From the NCBI GenBank assembly GCA_022496185.1, contig WTXG01000253.1:1-51395 (forward strand): 51,395 nt of DNA, written 5' to 3'. Both the position numbers and the translations under genes were made by a program. Source of the DNA: Multifurca ochricompacta (Eukaryota > Basidiomycota > Agaricomycetes > Russulales > Russulaceae). Under the pieces are notes generated by a model. The model was given only the letters and a program-made list of their open reading frames with translations, ran no database searches and was not told the DNA's origin. The stretch's first letter is position 1, and each line of letters opens with the position of its first letter. This document shows positions 32,894-43,759 of the stretch, piece after piece.

Positions 32894-33211
32894 TGTGTGG
32901 TTTAGACCATTGGCTGTTCCAGCGCAGTCTCGTGTATCTCTATATACGTCTTTGCTATCATATTTCATTATTTTCTTTGTAGTTTGTCGTGTTTAAGGAA
33001 AAATGAGCCGTAGTGATCTTGTTGATGTTGATGTTACGCGCGCCGTTGTTATATGCAGTTAATGTTACTTGTTCTCTCTTCTCTCACAGTAACGTACACG
33101 ACACACAAAACTTCATCCTCCCTCCCTCCCTCCCTCCTTCCCCATTCATACTCACGGCTGACGGTCTCATCCCCGTAACGCCAAACGGCATTCATAGAAA
33201 TTCGAAGGCTG

Positions 33212-36200
33212 ATGCCAAACCCGGAAATTGCCATCACCGTACACGCACCACCGAACAATACGCAATCTCGTTCGTCTGAAGACTTTGAACTCGTTCGCTA
33301 CCCAACCCATACATCCAACGATTGGAACCCCTCGCATAGGCAAGAAGAGCTCCCGTACTACATGACAGAGGACACTTCGGCCCGCCGCAGAGTCGCTCAT
33401 CACCCACCTGGCTCGACGACTCCACAGCACGGTGAGGAATGGGCTGACGAATATGATGGGGAGGGCAAGGACGTTTATGCCAAGGCAAATGCTTTTCAAA
33501 GGTATGGTGGAGGAGGTCGGGTAGTCAGAAGAGCCCCACCACCACCACCCGCCTCTTTTGTGAGTTCCATCCTCCATTCACGCACCCTCTACCCGCTCAC
33601 CACCAGCTCACACACACACACACTTCTCCTCACAGCGCGAATTCATCCAGCAAAACCTCGAACATGTCGCGCCTGCAGTGTACACCCTTCTGTCCTGCTG
33701 GACGCGGTACCACAAGATCGGCAAATCTCCAGTCGTCGTATGGGACGAGGCCCACTTTGGCAAATTTGGCTCGTACTACCTCAAGCGCGAGTTTTACTTT
33801 GACGTGCATCCGCCCCTCGGGAAGATGCTCGTCGGCCTCGCCGGTCTCCTGTCCGGTTATGACGGTACCTTCGAATTTAAGAGCGGCGAGGCGTACCCCG
33901 ACAACGTACCGTACGTTGCCATGCGTGTCATCCTGGCCACCTTTGGTGTCTTGATGGTTCCGCTCGGGTGGTACACCGCCATTGAGCTCGGGATGAGCAC
34001 GCGGGCGTGTCATTTAGTTGCTTTGATGTGTTTATGTGGTAGGTTTTGTGTCCTAGTGTCATCGTCTCATTCTCATTTCTGTGACCCCTAAAAACGTCGA
34101 TCTTATGATAGATGTCGCATGGCTGTGCATATCTCGTTTCGTTCTTTTGGATTCTATGTTACTCTTTTTCACCTTCACCACCGTCTTCGGTCTCTCGAAA
34201 TTCCACAATCAGCAATACCAGTGCGTTGTTCTGCACTCAAAATACATGAAATGCCACTCACAATACTTAGGTCATTTTCCTTTGACTGGTGGTTCTGGTT
34301 AACCTTCACCGGCGTGTCCATTGGATGTGTGTCTAGGTATGCTTCTATATTTGGTGCTTGACACATGCTCTAACGAGAGCATCCAAGTGTTAAATTAGTT
34401 GGACTCTTCGTCACTGCTTTAGTCGGTCTTTACACCATCGAGGACTTGTGGAATAAATTCGGCGACCTGCGTATGCCAGTGGTATGTGGTTAGTCACCCT
34501 GCCGGGTTCTTGTACGTTGACGAGACTCGCAGCGAACACAACTCCGGCACTGGGGCGCACGGATCGCTTGTTTGATTGTACTCCCCATATTTGTTTACAT
34601 GGCCTCTTTCAAAGTTCATTTCCTCATTCTCAATCACTCTGGTCCTGGAGATGCCCAAATGAGCTCTTTATTCCAGGCCAACCTTGTCGGGAATGACTTT
34701 GCGCGAAATCCTCTTGGTAAGTGCTCGATCTCGTAAGCCTTTTTTTTTTGCTCTTATTATGTACAGAGATTGCATTTGGCTCTAAAATAACTCTAAAAAA
34801 TATGGGCTGGGGAGGTGGCCTCCTGCACTCGCACGTCCAGACGTACCCCGTTGGCTCCAACCAGCAACAGGTGACATGTTATCACTACAAGGACACAAAT
34901 AATGATTGGTCCGTCACCCCACGCTGGGAGGAGCCTCTCGTCGACCTGCATGGACCGATTCGCTACCTCAAGCATGGCGACGTCGTCCGCCTCGTACACG
35001 AGCCCACGGGTCGCAATTTGCACTCGCACAACATCCCTGCGCCGGTCACGAAGTTGAATAACGAAGTTTCGTGCTACGGAAATGCCACCATTGGCGATCA
35101 AAACGATTACTGGATTGTTGAGGTCGTCGATGATCTTCATCGTGGGAAGCGGGAGAAGGTAGACCGGATACACTCGCTCACGACTCGTTTGCGCTTCCGC
35201 CATTTCGTGCTAGGGTGTTACATCCGTGCTGCCAATAAGGGGCTACCAGAGTGGGGATTCAAGCAGATCGAGGTGAGCTGCGACAAAGAGAACAACATAG
35301 ACGATCCATACACGTATTGGAACGTGGAGAGCCACTGGAACGACCGCTGTGCGTCACTTCTCTTGCTTTGCGTCATCAGAAGGACGAGGGGACGAAAGTT
35401 GTGGAAGGGAAAGGAGAGTGATGCTGATCAAGGGTCTGGCTTACAGTGTCTCCGGGTGATACCAAGTTCTACCGCTCACCATTCCTGCGGGACTTTTGGC
35501 ATCTAAACGTTGCGATGATGACGTCGAACAACGCACTTATTCCGGATCCAGACAAGGAAGATATCCTCGCGTCAGAGCCAACGGATTGGCCACTATTACG
35601 GCTCGGTCTGCGGATGTGCGGTTGGGGTGATTTGCAGAGCAAGTATTATCTGGTTGGCACGCCGATCATTTGGTGGGGCAGCACCATCAGCCTCGCGGTC
35701 GGGTTGCTCGCGTTCTGCACGTACGTGTTCCGGACGCAGAGGCGGTACGTCGACATGGAACCGAGTGCGTACTCCCCCCCTCTCTTCCTCTCTGTGGGGA
35801 GGTTATTTTTTTTAACATACTGTGCATCTGTTTAGGGGAATGGGAACACTTTTTGTATGTTGGCAAGATTGCATTATTTGGCTGGATTCTGCACTTTTGT
35901 AAGTTCCTTCTTGTCCCCCCTCCCCCTTCTTTGTCAACAGTGCTGACTCGGTCCCGCTCGTATTACCTCACCTATATAAGTCCCCTTCCTAATAATGGGT
36001 CGCGTGACCTACATTCACCACTACGTACGCGGTACTCCCTCCCGCTTTGTCCATCCGCGAAATTAACACCTCTTTCCTTGTAAAGCTCCCAACGCTCTAC
36101 TTTGCCGTCCTCATGGCCGCACACATGCTCGACCACTTCGTCTTCACGGCTCGACGTCTCTCCGAACGCACGAAATCGATCCTCTTCGCCCTTGTCGCAT

Positions 36201-36474
36201 TCGGGATCGTAGCCAACTTTTGGTGGTTCCGCGGCGTCGCTTGGGGTATGGACGGTCCTATCAACGATCATTGGGGACTTCAATGGAGACAGGTGCGTAG
36301 AACGATTAGAGAATATACCCTTCCTCCCTTATATCACCTCTTTCCTCGTTCCTTTTATTTTTAATTATTTTTCTAAACATATCCCTCCCTCCCTCCCTCT
36401 TCCTTCTATATTATCTCGTTTTGTTGATTGATTGACATTGATTGATTTTTTGACAGTCATGGAACATATACTAG
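33212..36474 (+). CDS. PMT2: Protein O-mannosyltransferase, PMT2 type
   Basis: An ER-membrane GT39 enzyme that transfers mannose from dolichyl-phosphate-mannose to Ser/Thr of secretory proteins. Twelve exons total 2436 nt, giving 811 aa: 33212-33559, 33636-34038, 34112-34220, 34271-34336, 34388-34481, 34533-34716, 34767-35348, 35447-35764, 35836-35898, 35981-36024, 36086-36292, 36457-36474. Features in order: a cytosolic disordered N-terminus; [20 protein letters not shown] with the catalytic Asp-Glu pair in the first lumenal loop; [28 protein letters not shown]; three MIR motifs ([46 protein letters not shown]); [39 protein letters not shown]-terminal [15 protein letters not shown]. The PMT2 subfamily matches best. 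The last exon is 18 nt. Confidence 0.94.
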
Positions 36475-37075
36475 TTGCTCCGAGGGTTTTTTTTTTTTCT
36501 CATTGAGGGGGGTGAGTGGGTTCGGGGCTCGTCATGTTATGAGAGATGTGAAACGTAGCCAGCCGCCAGAGCTACCAGCAAAAAACCAATTTTTTTTTTT
36601 TTAATTAAACAAAAACAAAAATGCGCTAGCCAAAAACTCATTGAATGAAACCCGTGTAGACTGACTTTTTATATATAATCGTTTTTCTTTTCTTTGTCGT
36701 TCCTTGCGTTGTCCCCTTGTCCCTATCCCCACCCCACCCCTGTTCAATCATATGTATATAGATATTCTTAATACAAATACTAACTCTCACCCCCCTTCCC
36801 ACACACCCCCAACTAACTAAATGAATTAAAAAACCGTCTGGAGACGTATGGAGTATTCGGCATGACTGGGAAGAATATGGTATGCGATGCTTAGCAGCAA
36901 TTAATAAAAAAAAGGGATATGATGGCATGTTCGGCGTTAATGGTTAATAGTTATATAATATAACACACACAACCTTGACTTTGATGTAGTATTGCGTATT
37001 TGCGTATCGCATTGCATTAGAAATACAGCAAAGTATAAGGGAGAAAAAGTGTGGAAAACAAAACAAAACAAAAAA
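36475..37075. other. Convergent 3' regions of PMT2 and UBP3-like genes
   Basis: AT-rich, with T-runs at about 36488-36498 and 36591-36602. Both flanking genes point into this stretch, so it should hold both 3' UTRs. No other gene is seen. Confidence 0.6.
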
Positions 37076-40000
37076 TCATGTCCGTGTGGTTGAAGTAAGA
37101 ACGCGACGATAGAAGAGTAGATAGGCACACCGATCGTCATTGTTATCACCATCACCGTTGCCCCCAAAGACATCCTCTGGCCTCACAGAATTCATTTTCT
37201 CATCGTCTATATGCAACCAACTTTCACCAGCACCAGTGTTTGAGTTGGTGCGGTTGCTGCCGCCGTCTCGGCCGTCTCGACTAGGATGAAGCACGTCGAG
37301 GGTATAGTGACCGCCACCTGCAGATACTCCGTGATGGTAAAGAGCCCCATAGAGCGTGTAACGTGCTGGCTGTGTTGGACGGCGTGCAGCTGGCGCCATG
37401 ATATCTAGCAAACGCGGAGGCACGGGGATGTCGTCATCAAGAGGTTCATCTTCCCAAAGAAGAAAGAAGAGGTATTGTGGGAGGGTGGGGAAGAAAAGAA
37501 ATATGCTTACCGAGTGGAATTTCAAGTTCCGGAGTGAAATGAACTGGTTTGCCGATTTTGACGACACCGCGCGAGTTCGTGTCGTAGAGGAAGCGCTTGA
37601 GGTGTAGGACGAGGATGGGCGGGAGTGTTTCAATCAGGACTTGTTGGCTCGCCTCGTTCGAACCCGAAGGGCCGATCTGTACAGATTGTGGCTGAGAGAT
37701 GTGGGAGAGCGCATCCTGGATGGTGTGTACAGAGTCGCGCTACGGAATAGAATGGAACGACTTAGGATCTGCATGTGCTTGTGTGTAATAAGCGAGGGAG
37801 AGCAAGACGGACCTGGATATCAAGCTGGAGCGATCGCCAGTCCTCAACGATGACAGAGTCGCGCTGGTGGGGCACGCGCAGCGTAGAGCGGAACTTGCCA
37901 CCGAATATGCGGGTAATAGGCGACTCAACTGATTTGACCTGTTGCCCGTTATCCACAGGTCAATATGTCGAATGAAGGGAAGAAAACAAGATTAACACAC
38001 CGCACGAGTGAGCATCATCTTGTTACGCTTGCCGACCTCGGTCCAGCCCTCGCTCGTTTGAGGTTCCTCCTCGCGTTCCTCTACCTTGGGTGTAACGGAG
38101 GAAGGCTTGGATGGACTGATTGAAGCGAGCAGCCCAAGCAACTCTTCCTCGAGAGTGTCAAGATAGAAGCCTAAGAACTCTTCCGCATCCTCCTGGTGGC
38201 CGCCCTACACATAATTCCCAGAACGAATCAGTAAGGGTAAAACCAAAACCAAACAATTTGGTAGGAGTTGAGACAACGCACCCGCATATTATCGAACCGC
38301 TTCTTCTCCTTCATCGCATCGTACACATACGTGGGTATAAAGGAATCTACACCCTCCTCTTTCTTCTCCTCTTCTTCCCTCGTCTTATTTCGACCTACTT
38401 GCTGCTGCTGCGTCGATGGCAGCTTCTTGTCCTCGTGAACGAACTCTTCCAAAAACCTCACTGTCGCATCCACCAACGGTGTCGCCCCCCCACCGCTCTC
38501 CTGACTATCCCCCCGCCCTCGCTGACCCATCAACCGGCCAAGCTCCCTAAAAAGCTTCCGGAATGGCAGACAATAAACGAGGAGTTGCAATACCGCGTTC
38601 GCAAAGCACATGTTCCCACTATTCACGAGCCCACGGGCGCGGAAGCGGGGAAGCACTGTATTCCCGGTGGGGCGAGAGAATGACGTACCGTTGAGGAGGG
38701 CGAGGAGTTCGGCGCGGCGCGCGGGTGGGACCCTGGCCGGTGGAGGCGTGGCCGGGATGGAGAAGCCAACGACCGACGAAGTCGGGAGCGAAGATTTGGA
38801 AATGGAGGCTGACCCAGTGTCGCCTGCTGCTGGGCGGAGTAAAGATGCCCATGACTTCTTAGGAGCGGGTGGCGCAGACACAACGGAACTAGACGCGGCG
38901 GACGGAGAGGTGGGTATGGAAGCATCAACAATAGGGGGAAGGACCGCGGCCTGCTCAGGAACTTCCATAGAAGGTGTCACTTGGGAAGTGATGGGATCCG
39001 CGATGCTCGTCGTTGGTTCACATGGCTCAGGCGCAACTTTCGTCTGGGAATTGACGGTGCCAACGGCAGACACGGACGTATTCGAAGAGAGCGGAGAGGG
39101 AGGGACGGGCGGGGTGCCAGGCACGGTCGAAATCTCCGTCCCAGAAGAAGACAAGGTCTCAGGCAGATCTTTAGGGGAGGATACTGTAGAGTCCGAGACG
39201 AACTTTGATGGCTCTTCGAGTTGAGCTTGAGAGGAGTCTGAAGTAACGGGTATATTGGAAGGTGTGACTAAAGGAGCGGCGACAGGGGGTTTGGGTGAAT
39301 TCGGAGGAGTTGGGACTCGCAAAGCCTTCTCTACCACATCAGGTGGGGGGCGAGAATGGGGGGATATGATGATGGCGGGTGCAAGGGACGGATTTGTTGG
39401 ACGGCGGGACCAGATAGCCCAGCCGCCAAACTGCTGTTCGTGTTTAGGGTTGGGCTTGGTCTGCGCTTTCATTGTGGACGCGGGCATGGGGGGAGCAGGT
39501 ACCTGAGGCGTGGAGGGACGCGATCGTGAGGACTTACTTGAACGGGATGGGGAACGAGATGGGTGACGGGAGGCGGGCGGAGATGGAGAGGACGCGGGTG
39601 CGGGTTCACTTGCGGTAGGATCCGATGAGAGGTCTTCAGATTGGTTGAGTGGCTGAGGGGAGTCGTCAGTCAGTTCTGGGTCTAATGGACCATCTAGAAT
39701 CCTAGGAGGTTTTGGGGAAGGTGCAACTGGCGAAAGGGAGGGTGGTGGTGGCATTGAAAGTTGTTTGGGTAAGGGGGATATCGGCTGTTGGAAAGCCCAG
39801 CTCTGTTGATAGGGCGCATTGGGCTGAGGAGCAGGGGGAGGATATGAAGAAGAATACGAAACTTGCTGTGTATGCGGGGGTGGATACTTTTGGTGATGAG
39901 GATAAGGATTAGTTGGAGAAGGTTGTGGAGAAGGATGCACGGGAACGTGAGGCATGTATGAAGGATGCGATGGTGTTGGATGATGAGGATGATGAGGATG

Positions 40001-40252
40001 ATGTGAATAATTTTGATTATAGTTAGGGACAGGACCGCCACGGGAAACACCGTGATATCCACCGCGGCCAGAAAGACGGGGGGACGGAGGAGCAGGTGAA
40101 TGACCGTTCATAGGTGGAGGAGGGTATTGATACGGGTAAGGTGTGGGTAGATTAGCATAGCCATAGTGATGAAGATGAGGTGGAGGTGGATGATAATAAG
40201 AAGGACCGGGAACGGTATGAGGATAAGGTGATTGCGAGCCTGGGCCTGGCAT
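37076..40252 (-). CDS. Ubiquitin-specific protease, UBP3/USP10-like
   Basis: Exons 40252-38282, 38204-38001, 37938-37813, 37739-37511 and 37449-37076 sum to 967 codons plus stop frame. Residues 1-~535 are disordered and very rich in Pro/Ser/Tyr/His. The catalytic domain follows: Cys box GLVNSGNMCFANAVLQLLVY (Cys549), GGHQEDAEEFLGFYLDTLEE, FGGKFRSTLRVPHQRDSV, LPPILVLHLKRFLYDTNSRG, His box YHHGVSAGGGHYTLDVL (His891) and WLHIDDEKMNSV with the third catalytic Asp region, ending CAYLLFYRR. Triad positions are present. UBP3/USP10 enzymes act in ribophagy, vesicle traffic and stress pathways; the specific role here is inferred from family only. Confidence 0.9.
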
Positions 40253-40399
40253 ATTTAATACTTGTCGTCGTCGTCAAGTTTTGTTTGAACTAGGGAGCAG
40301 GCCAACAGGCCCAACTGTAAAAATTGAATCAGCCAGGCGCAAAAAACTAAATTAAATTGAATTAAATGAACATTAAAACATACGATGGCAGTGAGAGAA

Positions 40400-40560
40400 T
40401 GAGAGAAGGGAAGGGAAGTGAAGGGAAGGGAAGGGAATGGAAGAGAGAGAGGGAAGGGAAAGAGAGGGAGAGTGAGCGAGTGCCGTTGACTTTAATTTTT
40501 TATTATTATATTATTTTATATTTTATTATATTATTTTATTACATCCTCCCTCCCTCATTC
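40400..40560. repeat. Purine (GGGAA)n and AT-rich simple repeats
   Basis: GGGAAGGGAAGTGAAGGGAA-type repeats at about 40407-40480 are followed by TATTATATTATTTTA-type AT repeats at 40500-40545. They lie between the UBP3-like start and the 3' end of the coiled-coil gene, so in promoter or 3' UTR sequence. Confidence 0.8.
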
Positions 40561-40595
40561 TATTTTATTTTATTTTTATTTAGATCAATCTTTAC

Positions 40596-43500
40596 TCACT
40601 CAACGTCTTCATCAACATCGACAGTCCGTTTCTGCATCCCATCAATGATAGAAATAGAGCGACGCTCATTAGGGACCACACCGCTACGCATCCCAAGACC
40701 GAGCATGTACATCCCCGACGTCGTCCGCCCTCTCGAACCCGGTCGCACCGGTGACGGAAGATGTTGTTGATGATGATGATAATGATGATAAAGATCCGGC
40801 ATCGGAATACGTAGTTGCTGCTGTAAAGCTATCAGTGGACCGCTTTCGGATCCTAACATCCCACCACGACGTGCTCGAAGAGAGGTAACCACAGAACCAA
40901 ATGTAGGCGATGGACTCGCTGGGCGGGAGGACACACCACCCGCGAACAAGCCCGCCGCGAGTGATGTCCAAGACGCATTAGTATTCAATGTATTGGTAGC
41001 AGCAGCTGAGGGCGTCGCAGGGCGAGATGATGGTGATGATGATAATGACGAAACCGGCGCGGCTGACTGAGACTGAGACTGAGACGGCGATTGAGAGTGC
41101 TCATGCACCGCGCGTTTGAGCGCCGCGATGTCATGCTCCAGGTCATCTCGCTTCCTCGAAAACTGATTCCGAGCGCGCGAGACTGCAGCATCGCTCCCAT
41201 CGACGAATGCCTGCACGGCGGATTCGACGTTCTGCGCTTCTGCCGCGCTCGCGATCGCCCCTGGTACGGTAAGCAGTGTCTCGTACCCACGTGCGATGCG
41301 CTCTTCGTCGGCAACGCGGATCTCGAGCTCGACACGCGTGTCCTCGTTGAAGTCGTCGAGTCGAGAGAGTATCGTTTCCAAGGCAGATATCGGCAAGGAA
41401 GTCGAGGTCAGTGGTGTAAGCGTTCGAACTGTCTCCCCCAATTCACGGAGAGCTATGTGACAGTCCCGGAATGCGCGCTGAAACGCCTCATACCGGTTTT
41501 TAGTCTCTCCTAGCCCTGCGAGAAGGGTCGCTGAAGGGTGCTGGGAGGAAGATTCTGAGATAGAGCCAGTTGGGGACTTGGGTGACGTTGTGGTATCGCG
41601 TTCATTAGTACTAGATGCTAGGATAGTTTCCTGTAAAGGCAGAGGTGTGGGAATGTCGGAGTGGGTATCCGTTTGAATTGACATAGACGGTGATGGCGAG
41701 GACCGCGGTGATAAAATGCTGGTGATCCTATGTTTGAACGTGGTGTAGGCTGATGTAAAACGATGGTCGTCCCTGGCTCGTGCTCAAAAGTCGTTAGGCT
41801 TATCAGTGGTGAAGCAACAGGGAAGTCTGCCGGCGCAGGTGGACCTAAAGACAAAGATAAAGGTTCTTCCAATGAGCTTTCAATGACAGCTTGTGGTGGT
41901 GACGGCGATGGTGGTAGTAGTGGAGAAGAGCGAATTGGCGAAGTTGCAGCGTCCACCTTGACAAGTTCTGGAATGGCTGGAGGAGATGGCTCAGGAAGAG
42001 GAGACTTTGGAACTGGCGACGGGACGATAGTCCCGTCCTCGTCCACCTTGGCACGACCCAGTACCCGCTCGAGCAGCATCCTTCTCTCCGTCTCAACCTG
42101 CAGCTCTTCCACAAGCATCTTCACAGCATCCTGCGCGACCACGATCCTCGCCATGCTCCCGGTCCCGGTGCTCTGCGTCTCGGCTACCGCAGGAGGGGCT
42201 GCACCATCGACCAGGGCGAGCAACTCATGCGCGTCGCTAACAATGGAACTCAGCCGTTGTCCCACCAACTCATCTTCCCTCGTGAGCGTCTCTTGTGCGC
42301 GGCGCACCCACCTGCGAAGCGCTTCTGCGTGTTGGTCCTCTCGTCCGACGACAGCGAGCCGGAGTGCGATTTCGCGGCGACGGCCGTACACCTCGCGAGC
42401 GAGTTGTTCCGTCGCTTCGTCCAATACGTTGCGTAGGCGCGTAGACTGACGCTGCTCAGCAGAGAGTGCAGCTTGTGTCGACGCGAGTTGCATGTGTAAT
42501 GTAGAGGTCGTTGCCGCATGGCGCGTCTTGAGGGACTCCAGTGCCTTCTGCAGCGTATCCGTTGTAGATTGGGAGAACCTCCTGTAGAGGGGAGCGCGTT
42601 TGGGAGGGCAAGAGATGGGGGAGGGAAAAGAGGGAAAAGATACATACATGTAACGGGAGACCATCTTGGCGGCAGCGTTGTCGTCGTGCTTGAGACGTTC
42701 AAGCTCTGCAAGCGCGTTTGACAACTGCGCGCGCTCTTCCTTGGAACCTTTCCTTTCCGCCTCCAACTCAGCCAGGGTCCCATCGAGCTCTGCTCGCAAC
42801 TTGGCCATCTCTTCCCGCAGCGCTTCGTTCACGCCTGCAAACTCCCCGACCAACTTATGCAGACCTGCCTTCTCCTCTTGCAGAGCTTCGTATGGTCCAC
42901 TCTGTGCCTGTTCTGGAGGCTCGCCATTAGAAATGGGCGCTCCCGCAGGAGGTGGTGATCGGGCCAGCGGGGGCAGCGACGACGAGGATGTTAAACTCTG
43001 ACGACGCTCGAGGCTGCGCACAAGGTCCGCGTATTCTCGTACCGCGCGATCCATCATCCTACCCTCCTCTTCTGCCGCGCGAAGCCGCAGAATCAACGCA
43101 CGCTCGTGCGCCATGGCGTCCTCTTCCCGCGCGCGCGCCCCAACAGCCAATGCGAAAGCGTTCTCTGCGGCATGATGCGCGCGTGCCGCAGCTCCCTGCA
43201 TGTCTGCAAACTGTGAAATTTGCGCGCGAAGAGCCTCCTCTGCGAGGGTAAGCTTGTCGCTTAAACGACGCAGCGCAAGGGAGAGTTCAGGGAGCTGCAG
43301 CTCTGCGGGGTGGGGTGTGGTATCGGGGTGTGCGCGTAGAGCAGCAAGCTCTGCACGCGCCGCGGCGTTCTCATGTTCGAGCATTTGCGTGCGCTCGATC
43401 GCCATGGCCGCTTCTAGAGAATGCCGTTGTAATTTGAGTCCTGATGCATGCGCTTCATGCTGTGAAAGAGCAGCAGGTGATGTCGTTGTTGTGTGTACGA

Positions 43501-43603
43501 AGGGTGATTGTCATACCTGGAAGCGAGTAACAGCTGAGCGTAAACTTGAAAGTTCTAAGGCTAATGGATGCTCATCGTCAATTTCCACTTGGACGTTGCT
43601 CAT
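40596..43603 (-). CDS. Long coiled-coil protein, unidentified
   Basis: Exons 43603-43517, 43459-42648, 42581-41845 and 41782-40596 close to 2823 nt (940 aa). Start MSNVQVEIDDEHPLALELSS. Residues ~30-460 are heptad-rich coiled coil interrupted by a Ser/Pro linker. Residues ~460-610 are a Pro/Ser-rich linker. The C-terminal region has ETKNRYEAFQRAFRDCHIAL, ILSRLDDFNEDTRVELEIRV and QFSRKRDDLEHDIAALKRAV, again helical, then a Ser-rich tail. The 62-nt intron 41844-41783 has a weak GTCCAC donor but a good CTAAC branch point and restores frame; without it the region would be two genes. I do not recognise the family; a scaffold or trafficking role would be a guess. Confidence 0.72.
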
Positions 43604-43759
43604 CGCCACTTGTTTTAGCGCTAGCGCGAGCGAGTGAGTCAAGAAGTCAAGTGATGAGTTTACTCGGTAAGGGGCAGCACATAAGGTCAGGTCACATCAG
43701 TCACTCGCGCTCATCCTCAACAACACCAATTGAAAGTGCTAAACTCATACCCTCACAAA
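43604..43759. promoter_or_regulatory. 156-bp bidirectional promoter
   Basis: The start codons of the coiled-coil gene (minus) and the HEL2-like gene (plus) are only 156 bp apart. This spacer must hold both 5' UTRs and promoters. There is no TATA box; a GGTCAGGTCACATCAGTCAC stretch at 43685-43704 is the most patterned segment. Confidence 0.6.

Noticed and set aside
38610..39224. A 204-codon plus-strand frame antisense to the deubiquitinase
   Set aside because: It is the mirror of the low-complexity Pro/Ser-rich N-terminal region of the minus-strand protein, whose exon chain closes cleanly.
41763..42449. A 228-codon Ser/Thr-rich frame antisense to the coiled-coil gene
   Set aside because: Low complexity, no motif. 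The minus strand has the consistent heptad pattern and splice structure.
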